Shown here in pieces: positions 1 to 8,697 of a stretch of 64,000 nucleotides of DNA. The position numbers and the translations under genes were made by a program. The first letter of the stretch is position 1. Every line of letters starts with the position of its first letter. The DNA lies in assembly GCA_945952065.1 (NCBI GenBank), contig CAMFGY010000018.1, forward strand, positions 1 to 64,000, in the 5' to 3' direction. This DNA comes from an uncultured Burkholderiales bacterium (GTDB lineage Bacteria; Pseudomonadota; Gammaproteobacteria; Burkholderiales; Burkholderiaceae_C). The notes below the pieces were generated by a model. It was not told the origin of the DNA, searched no databases, and was given only the letters and a program-made list of their open reading frames with translations.

Positions 1-8
1 GAACGATG

Positions 9-401
9 ATGATCGGAAACTGGAACTACGGTACAGGCCGCCGCAAGTCGTCGGTGGCACGCGTCTTCATCAAGAAGGGCACTGGCCAGATCGTTGTCAA
101 CGGCAAGCCTGTTGAGAACTATTTTGGTCGTCAAACTTCGATCATGATTGCCAAGCAGCCTCTGCTGCTGACCAACCATGGCGAAACCTTTGACATCAAG
201 GTCAACGTCCACGGTGGTGGCGAGTCGGGTCAAGCAGGCGCTGTGCGTCATGGCATCACCCGCGCTCTGATCGACTATGACGCAACGCTGAAGTCCGAAT
301 TGAGCCGCGCAGGCTTCGTGACTCGCGATGCGCGTGAAGTTGAGCGTAAAAAGGTCGGTTTGCACGGCGCCCGTCGTCGCAAGCAGTTCAGCAAGCGCTG
401 A
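9..401 (+). CDS. rpsI: 30S ribosomal protein S9
   Basis: Component of the small ribosomal subunit head; its C-terminal tail reaches towards the P-site tRNA. The 130-residue length is normal, and the family hallmarks are present: the N-terminal [12 protein letters not shown] stretch, the central [14 protein letters not shown] segment, and the basic C-terminus [11 protein letters not shown]. Two ATG codons lie in tandem (6 and 9); I chose the second because betaproteobacterial S9 usually begins [13 protein letters not shown]. Only five bases precede the gene, so the ribosome binding site cannot be judged. S9 is normally co-transcribed behind rplM (L13), which would lie just outside the left edge. 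A clear terminator follows. Confidence 0.97.
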   Translation: MIGNWNYGTGRRKSSVARVFIKKGTGQIVVNGKPVENYFGRQTSIMIAKQPLLLTNHGETFDIKVNVHGGGESGQAGAVRHGITRALIDYDATLKSELSRAGFVTRDAREVERKKVGLHGARRRKQFSKR

Positions 402-454
402 TCGATCTTGGCTGTTGGCTTTTGCTGCCGTTTGGCGGGCAAAGCCATGCAAAA

Positions 455-482
455 AGAGGCCGCCTTCGAGCGGCCTTTTTTA
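455..482 (+). terminator. Rho-independent terminator after rpsI
   Basis: GGCCGC (458-463) pairs with GCGGCC (470-475) and is followed by a run of seven T. It lies 54 bases past the rpsI stop and separates the S9 transcript from erpA. Confidence 0.85.
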
Positions 483-630
483 CATTCGGCCGCTGTTTCT
501 TCGCTCCTGCATTGCTTTTTGCAGGGGCGCAATTGCCAGTGAATGTTCTGGGGTCTTCTCATCACCCGACTGCATTACTTGGGTTTTATGTGGACAATAT
601 CGGCTTAGAGCCTAAACATCGGGAATCAAT

Positions 631-1005
631 ATGAGCGCAGTTCTTGAGTCTTCTTCGGCACCCGTGGACGACATGCCGGTGCCCTTGGTCTTCACCGACA
701 GCGCCGCAGAAAAGGTGCGTGATTTGGTTGCAGAAGAAGGCAACCCGGATCTGAAGTTGCGCGTGTTTGTGCAGGGCGGCGGTTGTTCCGGCTTCCAGTA
801 CGGCTTCACGTTTGATGAGGCCGTCAATGAAGACGACACCCAGATGAACAAAAACGGCGTCACTTTGTTGATTGACGCCATGAGCTTGCAGTACTTGGTC
901 GGCGCAGAGATCGACTACAAGGAAGATTTGCAGGGCGCGCAGTTTGTGATCAAGAATCCAAATGCCACCACCACCTGTGGTTGTGGGTCGAGTTTCTCGG
1001 TCTGA
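631..1005 (+). CDS. erpA: Iron-sulfur cluster insertion protein ErpA
   Basis: A-type carrier that delivers Fe-S clusters to apo-proteins, classically the isoprenoid enzyme IspG. The 124-residue protein has the A-type fold signature with the three ligand cysteines at C52 ([11 protein letters not shown]) and C116/C118 (CGCGSSF). The N-terminal 20 residues are a longer, variable lead-in, as is usual in betaproteobacterial ErpA. The gene stands alone behind rpsI, 149 bases downstream of its terminator, and has its own terminator. The rpsI-erpA order followed by convergent anmK is a familiar betaproteobacterial arrangement. ErpA is favoured over IscA because no isc genes adjoin it. Confidence 0.95.
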   Translation: MSAVLESSSAPVDDMPVPLVFTDSAAEKVRDLVAEEGNPDLKLRVFVQGGGCSGFQYGFTFDEAVNEDDTQMNKNGVTLLIDAMSLQYLVGAEIDYKEDLQGAQFVIKNPNATTTCGCGSSFSV

Positions 1006-1022
1006 GTTTCGCTCGCGTTAGA

Positions 1023-1050
1023 AGAAGCCACCCCTCGGGTGGCTTTTTTC
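1023..1050 (+). terminator. Rho-independent terminator after erpA
   Basis: GCCACCC (1027-1033) pairs with GGGTGGC (1037-1043), followed by six T. The whole 31-base segment 1023-1053 recurs almost unchanged after gltD (53227-53256). Confidence 0.88.
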
Positions 1051-1075
1051 ATGGCGGCAGCCATGAGCGCATCGC

Positions 1076-2197
1076 TCACGCGGGATAGAGTGCTCCCAGC
1101 ACGCGAGGGCCTGCGGCGCCGGTAGCCGTGCGCAAGTTGCCGGGCAGGCCGCGCACATGGCGCATGGCCAGCCAGGCGAATGCGGCGGCTTCCACTTGCA
1201 TGGCGGGCAGGCCCCGGGCATCGGTGGGCAGTACCTTGACGCCGGGCAGCAGGGATTGCAGGCGCTGCATCAAATGCGCGTTCATGGCGCCGCCGCCGCA
1301 GACCAGCAAATCTTGGGTATCGATAGCATGGCGGCGCAGGCTGTCGACCACGCCATGTACCGTCAGTTCCAGCAAGGTGGCTTGGACATCTTGTGCCGAG
1401 CAGGGGCCTGAAGCGGCCAGATGGGTTTGCAGCCAGGCACGGTTGAACAGGTCGCGGCCCGTGCTGCGTGGCGGAGGGAGTGCGAAGAAAGGCTCCGCCA
1501 ACATTTGGCTGAGTAAGTCAGGCAAGACCTTGCCGCTCGCGGCCCAGGCGCCGGCTGCGTCGTAGGCTTGGCCCAGGTGCTCGCCAATCCACAAGTCCAT
1601 CAGGCAATTGCCGGGGCCGCAGTCAAAGCCCAAGGTGCCGCCGCTGCGCTCCAGCAAGCTGATATTGCTGATGCCGCCGATGTTCAGGACCGCCACCTCG
1701 CGGTCCAGCCGAGCAAATTGGGCGCGATGGAAGGCCGGAACCAAGGGCGCACCTTGTCCGCCTGCTGCGACATCCCGGCTGCGGAAGTCGCAAACCACGG
1801 CGATGGCGCTTTGCTCTGCCAGCAAAGCGCCATTCAGCAATTGCAGTGTGTAGCCGCAGCCATCGAATTCGCCGGGTCGATGTCGCACGGTTTGCCCGTG
1901 AGCGCCGAGGGCGCAAATGGCTTTGCTGGGCAGTTCGCTGAGTTCCAGCAATTGCGCCACCACATCGGCGTAATGGCGCGAGAGGGCGTTCGCCGCAAGC
2001 GCGCCGCGGTGCAATTCGTTGTCGCCGGGCTTGTTCAGGGCCAGCAACTCATCCTTCAGGGCGGTGGGGAAGGGTTGATGCAGGTGATTCAGCACTTGCA
2101 TGCCGCCGGCTTCAGGAAAGCGGGCCAGCACCGCATCGACACCGTCCAGCGAAGTGCCGGACATCAGGCCAATGAACAGTTCATGCAGCCTGGGCAT
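1076..2197 (-). CDS. anmK: Anhydro-N-acetylmuramic acid kinase
   Basis: Cytosolic cell-wall recycling enzyme: it cleaves the anhydro ring of 1,6-anhydro-MurNAc and phosphorylates it to MurNAc-6-phosphate using ATP. The 373 residues match the family length. Visible motifs are the N-terminal phosphate loop GLMSGTSLDGVD (10-21), GAHGQTVRH (98-106), the sugar-binding region around CDFRSRDVAAGG, and FDCGPGNCLMD (191-201), whose D192 aligns with the proposed catalytic aspartate. The start is 26 bases behind the stop of the M23 peptidase gene on the same strand, so the two are probably co-transcribed. That makes sense, since the peptidase remodels murein and this kinase salvages the released sugar. 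Confidence 0.96.
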   Translation of the reverse strand: MPRLHELFIGLMSGTSLDGVDAVLARFPEAGGMQVLNHLHQPFPTALKDELLALNKPGDNELHRGALAANALSRHYADVVAQLLELSELPSKAICALGAHGQTVRHRPGEFDGCGYTLQLLNGALLAEQSAIAVVCDFRSRDVAAGGQGAPLVPAFHRAQFARLDREVAVLNIGGISNISLLERSGGTLGFDCGPGNCLMDLWIGEHLGQAYDAAGAWAASGKVLPDLLSQMLAEPFFALPPPRSTGRDLFNRAWLQTHLAASGPCSAQDVQATLLELTVHGVVDSLRRHAIDTQDLLVCGGGAMNAHLMQRLQSLLPGVKVLPTDARGLPAMQVEAAAFAWLAMRHVRGLPGNLRTATGAAGPRVLGALYPA

Positions 2198-2223
2198 GCC
2201 GATGGGTCAAAAAAGGCGCCGCC

Positions 2224-3615
2224 TCAATCGGCGCCGCTGACGCCGCCGTCCATGGTTTGCGCCACCTCGAGCTGTGAGCGCACGCTGGCCACGGTTTGTT
2301 TGAACTGCGCGCGCGCATAGTTGGGCAAGGTCACGGCCTCAGACGCGCGTGCGATGACCCGGGGATCTTGGTGGGCACCCTTGACGCGGAATTCGAAGTG
2401 CAGATGTGGGCCCGTGGCCCAGCCCGTGGAGCCCACGGCACCCAGTCTTTGGCCTTGCTCGAGGCGCTGGCCTTTCTTTACGTCGATGCGACTCAGGTGG
2501 GCGTAGACGGTGGTGCGGTCGCCGTTGTGCCGTACATGGACCACATTGCCGAAGCCATTTTGCCAACCGGCAAATTCGACCAAACCATCGCCCACGGTGC
2601 GTACGGGCGTGCCGGTCGGTGCGCCATAGTCCACGCCCAGATGGGCGCGCCAGGTTTGGTGGATGGGATGGAAGCGCATCGCAAAGCCGGAGGTGATGCG
2701 CGAGAACTCCATCGGGCTGGCCAGGAAGGCGCGGCGTTTGCTTTGGCCATCAAAGCCATAGAAGCTGCCCTTGCCGGTGGCGCTGTCTTTGAACCAAACG
2801 GCCGAGTGGCTGCGGCCATTGTTGATGAATTCACCGGCGATCACGCGGCCACTGGCGCCGCTGTCCCAGGTGACCGGCTCGCCGTCGGCGGTCAGGCTTT
2901 CGTAGACGACCGAAAAGCGATCGCCTTTGCGCAGTTCGCGATGGAAGTCGATTTCACCCGAGAACATATCGGCCATTTGCGAGGCAATGGCGTCCGGGAT
3001 GCGGGCTTCGTCGGTGGCGGCGAACAGCGAGGTTTGGATGGTGCCGCTGCCCAGTCGAATCTGTGCTTGCAATTCGGCTGTTTCCAGCTTGGCGCTGAAG
3101 CTTTTGCCCTGCCGCGTGATGCTGAGTCGGCTGAAGTGGGTGGATTGCTGATCGGCTTTGTCGGACGGGAAGCGCGCCACCAAGGACTGCACATTGCCCG
3201 AAGCATCGGCGACCAATTGCACCGATTTGCCGGCGCGGCCTTGCAAGATGCGCTTGGCCACCGGGTCGGTGCGCAGGAATTGCGCCGCGGCCGGGTCAAA
3301 AGCACCCAGGCGCTTGAACAAGCTCTCCACAGTGTCGCTGCTGCGGGTGAGTTCGCTGCGGCTTAGGCCGATCTTGTGCTCTGCCAGTGCGGCCAGTTGG
3401 TCTTCCAGGTCGTGGGTTTGGGTGGCCTCGGCCACGGTGCGCTGCGGCAAATCGCGTGCATCTGGGGCCAGCGGGGCAATACCAAAAGCGGTCACGGCAA
3501 AGCCGCTGAGCAGGCCGACCACAGTGCCGGTCAAGGCACGCGGATGGCGGGCGGCAAAGGCTTCGGCTCGCGCCAGAGCCTGTTTCACATCGTTCATCCG
3601 GTCAGTCACACGCAT
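2224..3615 (-). CDS. M23 family metallopeptidase (MepM/LytM-like murein endopeptidase)
   Basis: Predicted zinc endopeptidase acting on peptidoglycan cross-links in the periplasm. The 463 residues contain a short cytoplasmic N-terminus, one hydrophobic segment at about 28-50 (signal anchor), a central region resembling the inhibitory domain that precedes LytM in MepM/Csd3-type enzymes, and the M23 domain at about 310-420. The metal ligands are recognisable: H325 and D329 in HLGVD, H372 in YAHL, and H404/H406 in the terminal HLHFE motif. An alternative start lies six codons in (ATG at 3597). I kept the longer form because a purine-rich AAGAAG precedes it. It heads a two-gene unit with anmK, and its upstream region is shared with tyrS. 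Confidence 0.9.
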   Translation of the reverse strand: MRVTDRMNDVKQALARAEAFAARHPRALTGTVVGLLSGFAVTAFGIAPLAPDARDLPQRTVAEATQTHDLEDQLAALAEHKIGLSRSELTRSSDTVESLFKRLGAFDPAAAQFLRTDPVAKRILQGRAGKSVQLVADASGNVQSLVARFPSDKADQQSTHFSRLSITRQGKSFSAKLETAELQAQIRLGSGTIQTSLFAATDEARIPDAIASQMADMFSGEIDFHRELRKGDRFSVVYESLTADGEPVTWDSGASGRVIAGEFINNGRSHSAVWFKDSATGKGSFYGFDGQSKRRAFLASPMEFSRITSGFAMRFHPIHQTWRAHLGVDYGAPTGTPVRTVGDGLVEFAGWQNGFGNVVHVRHNGDRTTVYAHLSRIDVKKGQRLEQGQRLGAVGSTGWATGPHLHFEFRVKGAHQDPRVIARASEAVTLPNYARAQFKQTVASVRSQLEVAQTMDGGVSGAD

Positions 3616-3669
3616 CCAATCCCGAGTTCTTCTTGTTCTGACGCCTGCCTGTGGCGCGTCTCACAAAGG

Positions 3670-3719
3670 TGTCGCGAATGTCACGAATCGCGTCCACTAG
3701 AATTGATCTTTTCGCGACA
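3670..3719. promoter_or_regulatory. Three-copy TGTCRCGAA motif in the M23/tyrS divergent region
   Basis: TGTCGCGAA at 3670-3678 is followed directly by TGTCACGAA at 3679-3687, and an inverted copy, TTCGCGACA, sits at 3711-3719. The outer pair is a perfect 11-base inverted repeat (3668-3678 and 3711-3721). TAGAAT at 3698-3703, a plausible -10 box for tyrS, lies between the direct and inverted copies. The arrangement looks like an operator cluster; the regulator is unknown. Confidence 0.4.
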
Positions 3720-3838
3720 CCGTACCAACTTATGGGGGGTGCCATCGAAAGCTAGGCGCGAGTATACAGAGTCAATCGTCGCGTCAACGTCTAGAAAACC
3801 CGATAAATCAAGGCTTTACCCGAGCCCAGCCCGTTGTC

Positions 3839-5104
3839 ATGACCGAAAAGCAAACGCCCGCGCCTGTCAATCCCCCGAGTCCGGCCAAGCCGGCTTACCC
3901 GATCACAGACAAAGTGCGCGAGGCGATGGCCGTCTCCTTGCGCGCCTGTGATGAGCTCTTGCCCGAGGCGGATTGGCTGCAAAAGCTGGCCAAGTCTGAG
4001 GCCACCGGCGTGCCGCTGCGCATCAAGCTGGGCCTGGACCCAACGGCGCCCGACATCCACATCGGCCACACCGTGGTGCTCAACAAGATGCGCCAGTTGC
4101 AAGACCTGGGTCATCAGGTGATCTTTTTGATCGGCGACTTCACTTCCATGATTGGTGACCCCTCCGGCCGCAATGCCACCCGGCCGCCGCTGACGGCTGA
4201 GCAGATCAAGGCCAATGCCGAGACCTACTACGCCCAGGCCAAACTGGTGCTGGACGAGAGCAAGACCGAGATCCGCTACAACTCGGAGTGGAGCGACCCG
4301 CTGGGTGCACGCGGCATGATTCAGCTGGCGGCCAAATACACCGTCGCCCGCATGATGGAGCGCGACGATTTCACCAAGCGTTTTGCCGCGCAGACGCCGA
4401 TTTCGGTGCATGAGTTTCTCTACCCGCTGATGCAGGGCTACGACTCGGTGGCCTTGAAGAGCGACCTGGAGCTCGGCGGCACCGATCAGAAGTTCAATCT
4501 GCTGATGGGGCGCCATCTGCAACAAGAGTATGGTCAGTCGCCGCAATGCATCTTGACCATGCCGCTGCTGGAGGGCTTGGACGGTGTAGAGAAGATGTCC
4601 AAGTCTAAAAACAACTACATCGGCATCAGCGAGCCGGCCAACACCATGTTTGCCAAGGTCTTGTCGATCAGCGATGAGTTGATGTGGAAGTGGTTCAATC
4701 TTTTGAGCTTCCAAAGCAGCGACGCAATTGCCGCGCTCAAGCGCGAGGTTGAAGCAGGCCGCAATCCCAAGGACGCCAAAGTGATGTTGGCCAAGGAGAT
4801 CACGGCGCGCTTCCACAATGCCCAGGCCGCCGATGAAGCCGAGGCGGACTTCAACAACCGGGCGAAGGGCGGCATCCCGGATGAAATCCCTGAACTGTCG
4901 CTCAGCGGCGCGCCCATGGGCTTGCCCGCCTTGCTGAAGTCTGCGGGTTTGGTGGCTTCCAATGGTGAAGGCACTCGCATGATCGAGCAGGGCGGTGTTC
5001 GCATCGACGGCGTGGTCATCAGCGACAAGGGCTTGAAAGTGGACGCCGGCACTGTGGTGCTGCAAGTGGGCAAGCGCAAGTTTGCGCGGGTGCACTTGAG
5101 CTGA
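3839..5104 (+). CDS. tyrS: Tyrosyl-tRNA synthetase
   Basis: Class I aminoacyl-tRNA synthetase that charges tRNA-Tyr. The 421 residues contain the Rossmann-fold motif HIGH exactly (74-77) and KMSKS exactly (252-256), which marks the second bacterial TyrRS type rather than the E. coli-like type with its variant KFGKT loop. A C-terminal S4 RNA-binding domain covers roughly 355-421 (ending [16 protein letters not shown]). The start is supported by the conserved ITDKVREAM segment near the N-terminus, although no strong Shine-Dalgarno is visible. The 120-base leader carries no T-box that I recognise. It is divergent from the M23 peptidase gene, and a bidirectional terminator closes it. Confidence 0.97.
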   Translation: MTEKQTPAPVNPPSPAKPAYPITDKVREAMAVSLRACDELLPEADWLQKLAKSEATGVPLRIKLGLDPTAPDIHIGHTVVLNKMRQLQDLGHQVIFLIGDFTSMIGDPSGRNATRPPLTAEQIKANAETYYAQAKLVLDESKTEIRYNSEWSDPLGARGMIQLAAKYTVARMMERDDFTKRFAAQTPISVHEFLYPLMQGYDSVALKSDLELGGTDQKFNLLMGRHLQQEYGQSPQCILTMPLLEGLDGVEKMSKSKNNYIGISEPANTMFAKVLSISDELMWKWFNLLSFQSSDAIAALKREVEAGRNPKDAKVMLAKEITARFHNAQAADEAEADFNNRAKGGIPDEIPELSLSGAPMGLPALLKSAGLVASNGEGTRMIEQGGVRIDGVVISDKGLKVDAGTVVLQVGKRKFARVHLS

Positions 5105-5133
5105 GTCCGTTTCGCTGCTGGACTGACGCATAA

Positions 5134-5162
5134 AAAAGGGAGGCCGCGCAGGCCTCCCTTTT
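5134..5162. terminator. Bidirectional terminator between tyrS and the tricorn-like protease gene
   Basis: AAGGGAGGCC (5136-5145) pairs with GGCCTCCCTT (5151-5160) around a five-base loop. A-rich sequence on the left and T-rich sequence on the right let it serve both convergent genes. Confidence 0.88.
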
Positions 5163-5166
5163 GTTT

Positions 5167-8100
5167 TCAAGGCTGCTGCAGCGGCCGGGGGTAAGGCCCC
5201 GGCTTGACGATGGGCATGGGTTTGTCCGCCATCGCTTTTTTCAGCAAGGCCAGGGCGGCGTCCAACTGGGCGTCGCCGCCGAGGAAGCTGGCGCGTGGCG
5301 GGTTGTCCACCTCCAGATCGGGCTTCACACCGATGCCTTCGATCAAGAAGTGCCCATCGAGGTCGATTTGCGCGGTTTCGGCCGCTCGCATCATGCCGTT
5401 GTCGAGCAAGCGGTTTTGATCCGAGAGCCAGACGCCTGCACCCGCCGTGGTTTTGCCCAGCACCGGCCCCAGGCCCAAGCGCTTCACGCCTTCGGCAAAG
5501 GTCTCGCCGTCGGAATAGGTGGTTTCATTGGCCAGCACCACCAGATGACCGCGAAAGGCTTCTTGCATATTGGCATAGGCTGGAGGTGCGCCAGCGGGCG
5601 AGCGACGCTGCCAGAAGGCCCAGCTGCGACGCAGCAGTTTCTCCATGATCCAGCTGTCGATGCTGCCACCGCCGTTGAAGCGCACATCGATGATCAGCCC
5701 TTCGCGGTCCGACTGGGCGTAGAACTCGCGGGCAAAGTCCGCAATATCGTCGCGGCCCATGGCGCGCAAATGCAAATAGCCAATTCGGCCTTGCGAGGCC
5801 AGCTCGACCTGGCGGGCACGCGAATAGCGCCAGTCGTTGTAGCGCAACTGCTGTTCACGGCGTTGCGCCACCGGGGTCACGATGTGCTGGACTTCTTTGC
5901 CTTGCGCATTGATCAGTTGCAACAGCACTTGTTTGCCGGCGTGGCCGCGTAGCAGTTCAGACAGGTGAGCGGACTCTCGGGTCTTGCGACCGTTGACCGC
6001 CGTGATCACATCGCCGACCTGGATGCTCAAGCCGGCAGCTGCCAGCGGCGACTGCTCGTTGGGCAGTTCGGGGTCGTTGCGGTAGATGTGATCGATGCGC
6101 CAACCTTGGGCGTGGCGCGAGAAACGCGCGCCCAGGCCGGCCAGCCCAGGCTCATCGAGTACAGCCCGCATATCGCTGGCCACCACCTGGCTGTGCAGCG
6201 CGCTGAGCTCGCTGACCATCTGCGCGAGCAACTCGGACAACTCCGCGCGGTCGGTCACCCGTTCGACCAGTGGCTCGTACTTGACCCGCATGGCCTGCCA
6301 ATCAACGCCGTGCATGCCTTGGTCATAGAAATGATCGCGGTGCATGCGCCAGGCGTCGGCAAACATTTGGCGCCATTCGGCTTTGGGCTCGACCGAGAAA
6401 TGCCAGTCGTTCCATTTGACCTGGAACTTGGCCGCGTCTGCCGGCAGCTTGGGGGCCGCGTCGATCAGCAAGATCTCGGCTGCCATGCCCGGCGAGGCCG
6501 GGTTCTTCTCCAGCATCAGCTTTTTGCCATCGGCGCTGAGTTCAAAATGTTTGACGTCTTCCGCCAAGGTTTCGGGTTTGCCGCCTTGGCGGTCGATGGC
6601 CAGCGACTTCAAGGCCGATTTGCGCTCTGCGCTCGACTCACTGTCCAAGAACCACAAACGCTTGGCCTCGACACGCAAATCGCTGTAATTGCCGCCTGGC
6701 AGCGGCAGCTCAAAAAGCCTGTCCTTCAGCCCGGCCCAAACAATGGCGGGCTTGTCGGCCTTGTTGCTCTTTTCTGCGGAGTCTTTGCCGCCAGTGCTCT
6801 GGCCCTTGGATGCCGGCTCGGCCTTGGCCTCGCCTTTGTTGTCAGCGTTGCTTTCCGCTGGGCTCAGCTCATCTTTGGCCGCGAAGGGGAATTGCAGACC
6901 ATTTTGCAGGGCCAGGGCATAGATCTTGTCGCGCCGGTCAAAAGTGGGGCCCATATTGCGGTCGCCCCAAGGGCTGGTGTTGACGCTGACCTCGAAGTTG
7001 CGCTTGGAGATGAAGTAGAGCCAGCGTCCGTCGGGGCTGAAGACCGGCGACTCGCTGTCATAACGATCACTGCTGACGGTATGGGTTTGGCCGGTCTTCA
7101 GCTCATAGAGCTGAATCTGCTCGCGATTGCTGTTGCGCAGCGCTTGGGTGTAGGCCAGCACTTGGCCGTCCGCGGACCAACTCAGAAAGTTGATATTGGC
7201 CGAGCGGGTGTCATGGGCAATTTGTTGCGTGCTGCCGCTTTTGAGATCGGTCAAGAACAGACGCCCTTCCTTGTCCCCATGGGCGAGATGGCGGCCATCG
7301 GGTGAAGGCTGCAAATGAGTGCGCATGGCTTGGGCGCCGCGGGTGATTTGCTGCGCGGGCGCCAAGCCGTTGGCGACAAAGCGCCAAATCTCCCGCTCGC
7401 CGCTGAAGTCGCAAAGCGCAAAGACATGCTGACTGTCTGCGCTGAAAGCAGCCCGCAGGCAGCGGCCATCGGCGGGCTGTGGCAACTCGGCGCGTCGCAG
7501 CGCCCCGATACCCTGGGTGGCCAAATGGCCGCGGCTGCTCAACAGCACGCGCTCGCCATTGGGCGCAAATGCGGTGTGGAAGAGGAAGTCTTGCGGCTTT
7601 TTGATCCAACGCTCGCGTTGCTGCGCAAAGTCGCCATTGAGCTGGATGGCCAGCTTTTGACCCTCGCTGGCGCTGGCGTCGTTGAGATCCAGCAGATGGA
7701 TGTCGGCCCCCACCGTCACGCTGACGCGACTGCCGCTGATCGAGGCGTGGCGGATGTCCCAGCCCTTGAAGCGACTGTGTTGGCGCAGGTCTTGACCTTG
7801 GGCATTGACCGACCAGAGGTTGACCGTGCCATCGCGGTCCGACAAAAAGGCAATGCGCGCCGCGCCTTGCGGGCTCTGGTAGGGCATGGGCCGTGAATCA
7901 TTGGCCCCTTCAGCCACCAGCGGGCGGGCTTCTGCGTCTGATGTCAGGTCCAGGGTCCACAGGCGCGAGCGTGCACCGCCGCGGTACTGTTTGGCGTTGT
8001 CGCCCGGCAGCCCATTGCGGGTGAAGTACAGCTGGCGGCCATCGGCACTGAGCGCGCCGTCGCTGGCCTGGCCCACGGGCAAGCTGCGGCGTTGGCCGGT

Positions 8101-8571
8101 TTGAATGTCAATGGCGTACAACTGGGTCACCGGTCGCCCGTCTTGTGCAGGGCCGGTGTACAGCAGTTCACCTTGTGCAGTGAAGCCCCAGACTTTTTGC
8201 GGCGCAGCTTCCCAAGTCAAACGCCTGGGAACCCCGCCTTGCACCGGCATCAGGTAGACGTCTCCGGGGCCGTCGTATTGGGCGGCAAACGCCAGCCAGC
8301 GTCCGTCGGGTGAAACCGCAGGCATGCTCTCCTGGCCCCCATGGGTGCTCAGACGTTCCGCTGACCCGCCCTGGGTCGACACGCGCCAGAGATCGCCTTC
8401 GGCAACAAAGTACAAATGCTCGCCGTGCAGCGTGGCCTGTCGGTAAAAACCGAGATTCGTTTTTGCCGCTGGGCTCGGGAGAGGCAGAGGGGCGCTCATG
8501 GCACTCAGGGTACTCAGGCTGAACAGGGCGGCACTGAGGGCCGTGATGCATGCGGCTTGTTGGGCTTTCAT
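5167..8571 (-). CDS. Tricorn-like S41 peptidase with N-terminal beta-propeller
   Basis: Predicted exported peptidase of 1,134 residues. An N-terminal signal peptide (MKAQQAAC, then a hydrophobic core, ending near SAPLP) is followed by WD/TolB-like propeller repeats (SPDGRWL, SADGRQLYF, SPDGRHLA, SPDGRWLYF) to about residue 560. A charged low-complexity linker spans about 562-608. The C-terminal half has a tricorn core, a PDZ-like domain at about 820-900, and an S41 protease domain whose nucleophile is probably S1020 in TYSDGE. A TTAGAGVW loop follows it, and an upstream histidine sits in LSALHSQV. Archaeal tricorn degrades peptides released by the proteasome; bacterial homologues are usually periplasmic and their substrates are poorly known. 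The gene stands alone. Confidence 0.88.
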   Translation of the reverse strand: MKAQQAACITALSAALFSLSTLSAMSAPLPLPSPAAKTNLGFYRQATLHGEHLYFVAEGDLWRVSTQGGSAERLSTHGGQESMPAVSPDGRWLAFAAQYDGPGDVYLMPVQGGVPRRLTWEAAPQKVWGFTAQGELLYTGPAQDGRPVTQLYAIDIQTGQRRSLPVGQASDGALSADGRQLYFTRNGLPGDNAKQYRGGARSRLWTLDLTSDAEARPLVAEGANDSRPMPYQSPQGAARIAFLSDRDGTVNLWSVNAQGQDLRQHSRFKGWDIRHASISGSRVSVTVGADIHLLDLNDASASEGQKLAIQLNGDFAQQRERWIKKPQDFLFHTAFAPNGERVLLSSRGHLATQGIGALRRAELPQPADGRCLRAAFSADSQHVFALCDFSGEREIWRFVANGLAPAQQITRGAQAMRTHLQPSPDGRHLAHGDKEGRLFLTDLKSGSTQQIAHDTRSANINFLSWSADGQVLAYTQALRNSNREQIQLYELKTGQTHTVSSDRYDSESPVFSPDGRWLYFISKRNFEVSVNTSPWGDRNMGPTFDRRDKIYALALQNGLQFPFAAKDELSPAESNADNKGEAKAEPASKGQSTGGKDSAEKSNKADKPAIVWAGLKDRLFELPLPGGNYSDLRVEAKRLWFLDSESSAERKSALKSLAIDRQGGKPETLAEDVKHFELSADGKKLMLEKNPASPGMAAEILLIDAAPKLPADAAKFQVKWNDWHFSVEPKAEWRQMFADAWRMHRDHFYDQGMHGVDWQAMRVKYEPLVERVTDRAELSELLAQMVSELSALHSQVVASDMRAVLDEPGLAGLGARFSRHAQGWRIDHIYRNDPELPNEQSPLAAAGLSIQVGDVITAVNGRKTRESAHLSELLRGHAGKQVLLQLINAQGKEVQHIVTPVAQRREQQLRYNDWRYSRARQVELASQGRIGYLHLRAMGRDDIADFAREFYAQSDREGLIIDVRFNGGGSIDSWIMEKLLRRSWAFWQRRSPAGAPPAYANMQEAFRGHLVVLANETTYSDGETFAEGVKRLGLGPVLGKTTAGAGVWLSDQNRLLDNGMMRAAETAQIDLDGHFLIEGIGVKPDLEVDNPPRASFLGGDAQLDAALALLKKAMADKPMPIVKPGPYPRPLQQP

Positions 8572-8697
8572 GGTGTTGCTTGCGCGTCCTTTTGGGACGC
8601 CTTGAGTTTGCGGGTGCGGGGAGCGAGATCCTGCGCGCCTGGGTGAGGCTGCTGGACCGATGCATGGGGTCAGCGCGGCTTGCGCGCGCGGGGCTGA

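Noticed and set aside
3791-5170. A 459-codon minus-strand frame antisense to tyrS
   Set aside because: Composition and lack of any motif mark it as a codon-bias shadow; tyrS has complete HIGH and KMSKS motifs.
5965-7305. A 446-codon plus-strand frame inside the tricorn-like gene
   Set aside because: It runs antisense to a gene with a signal peptide, propeller repeats and an intact protease site, with no supporting features of its own.
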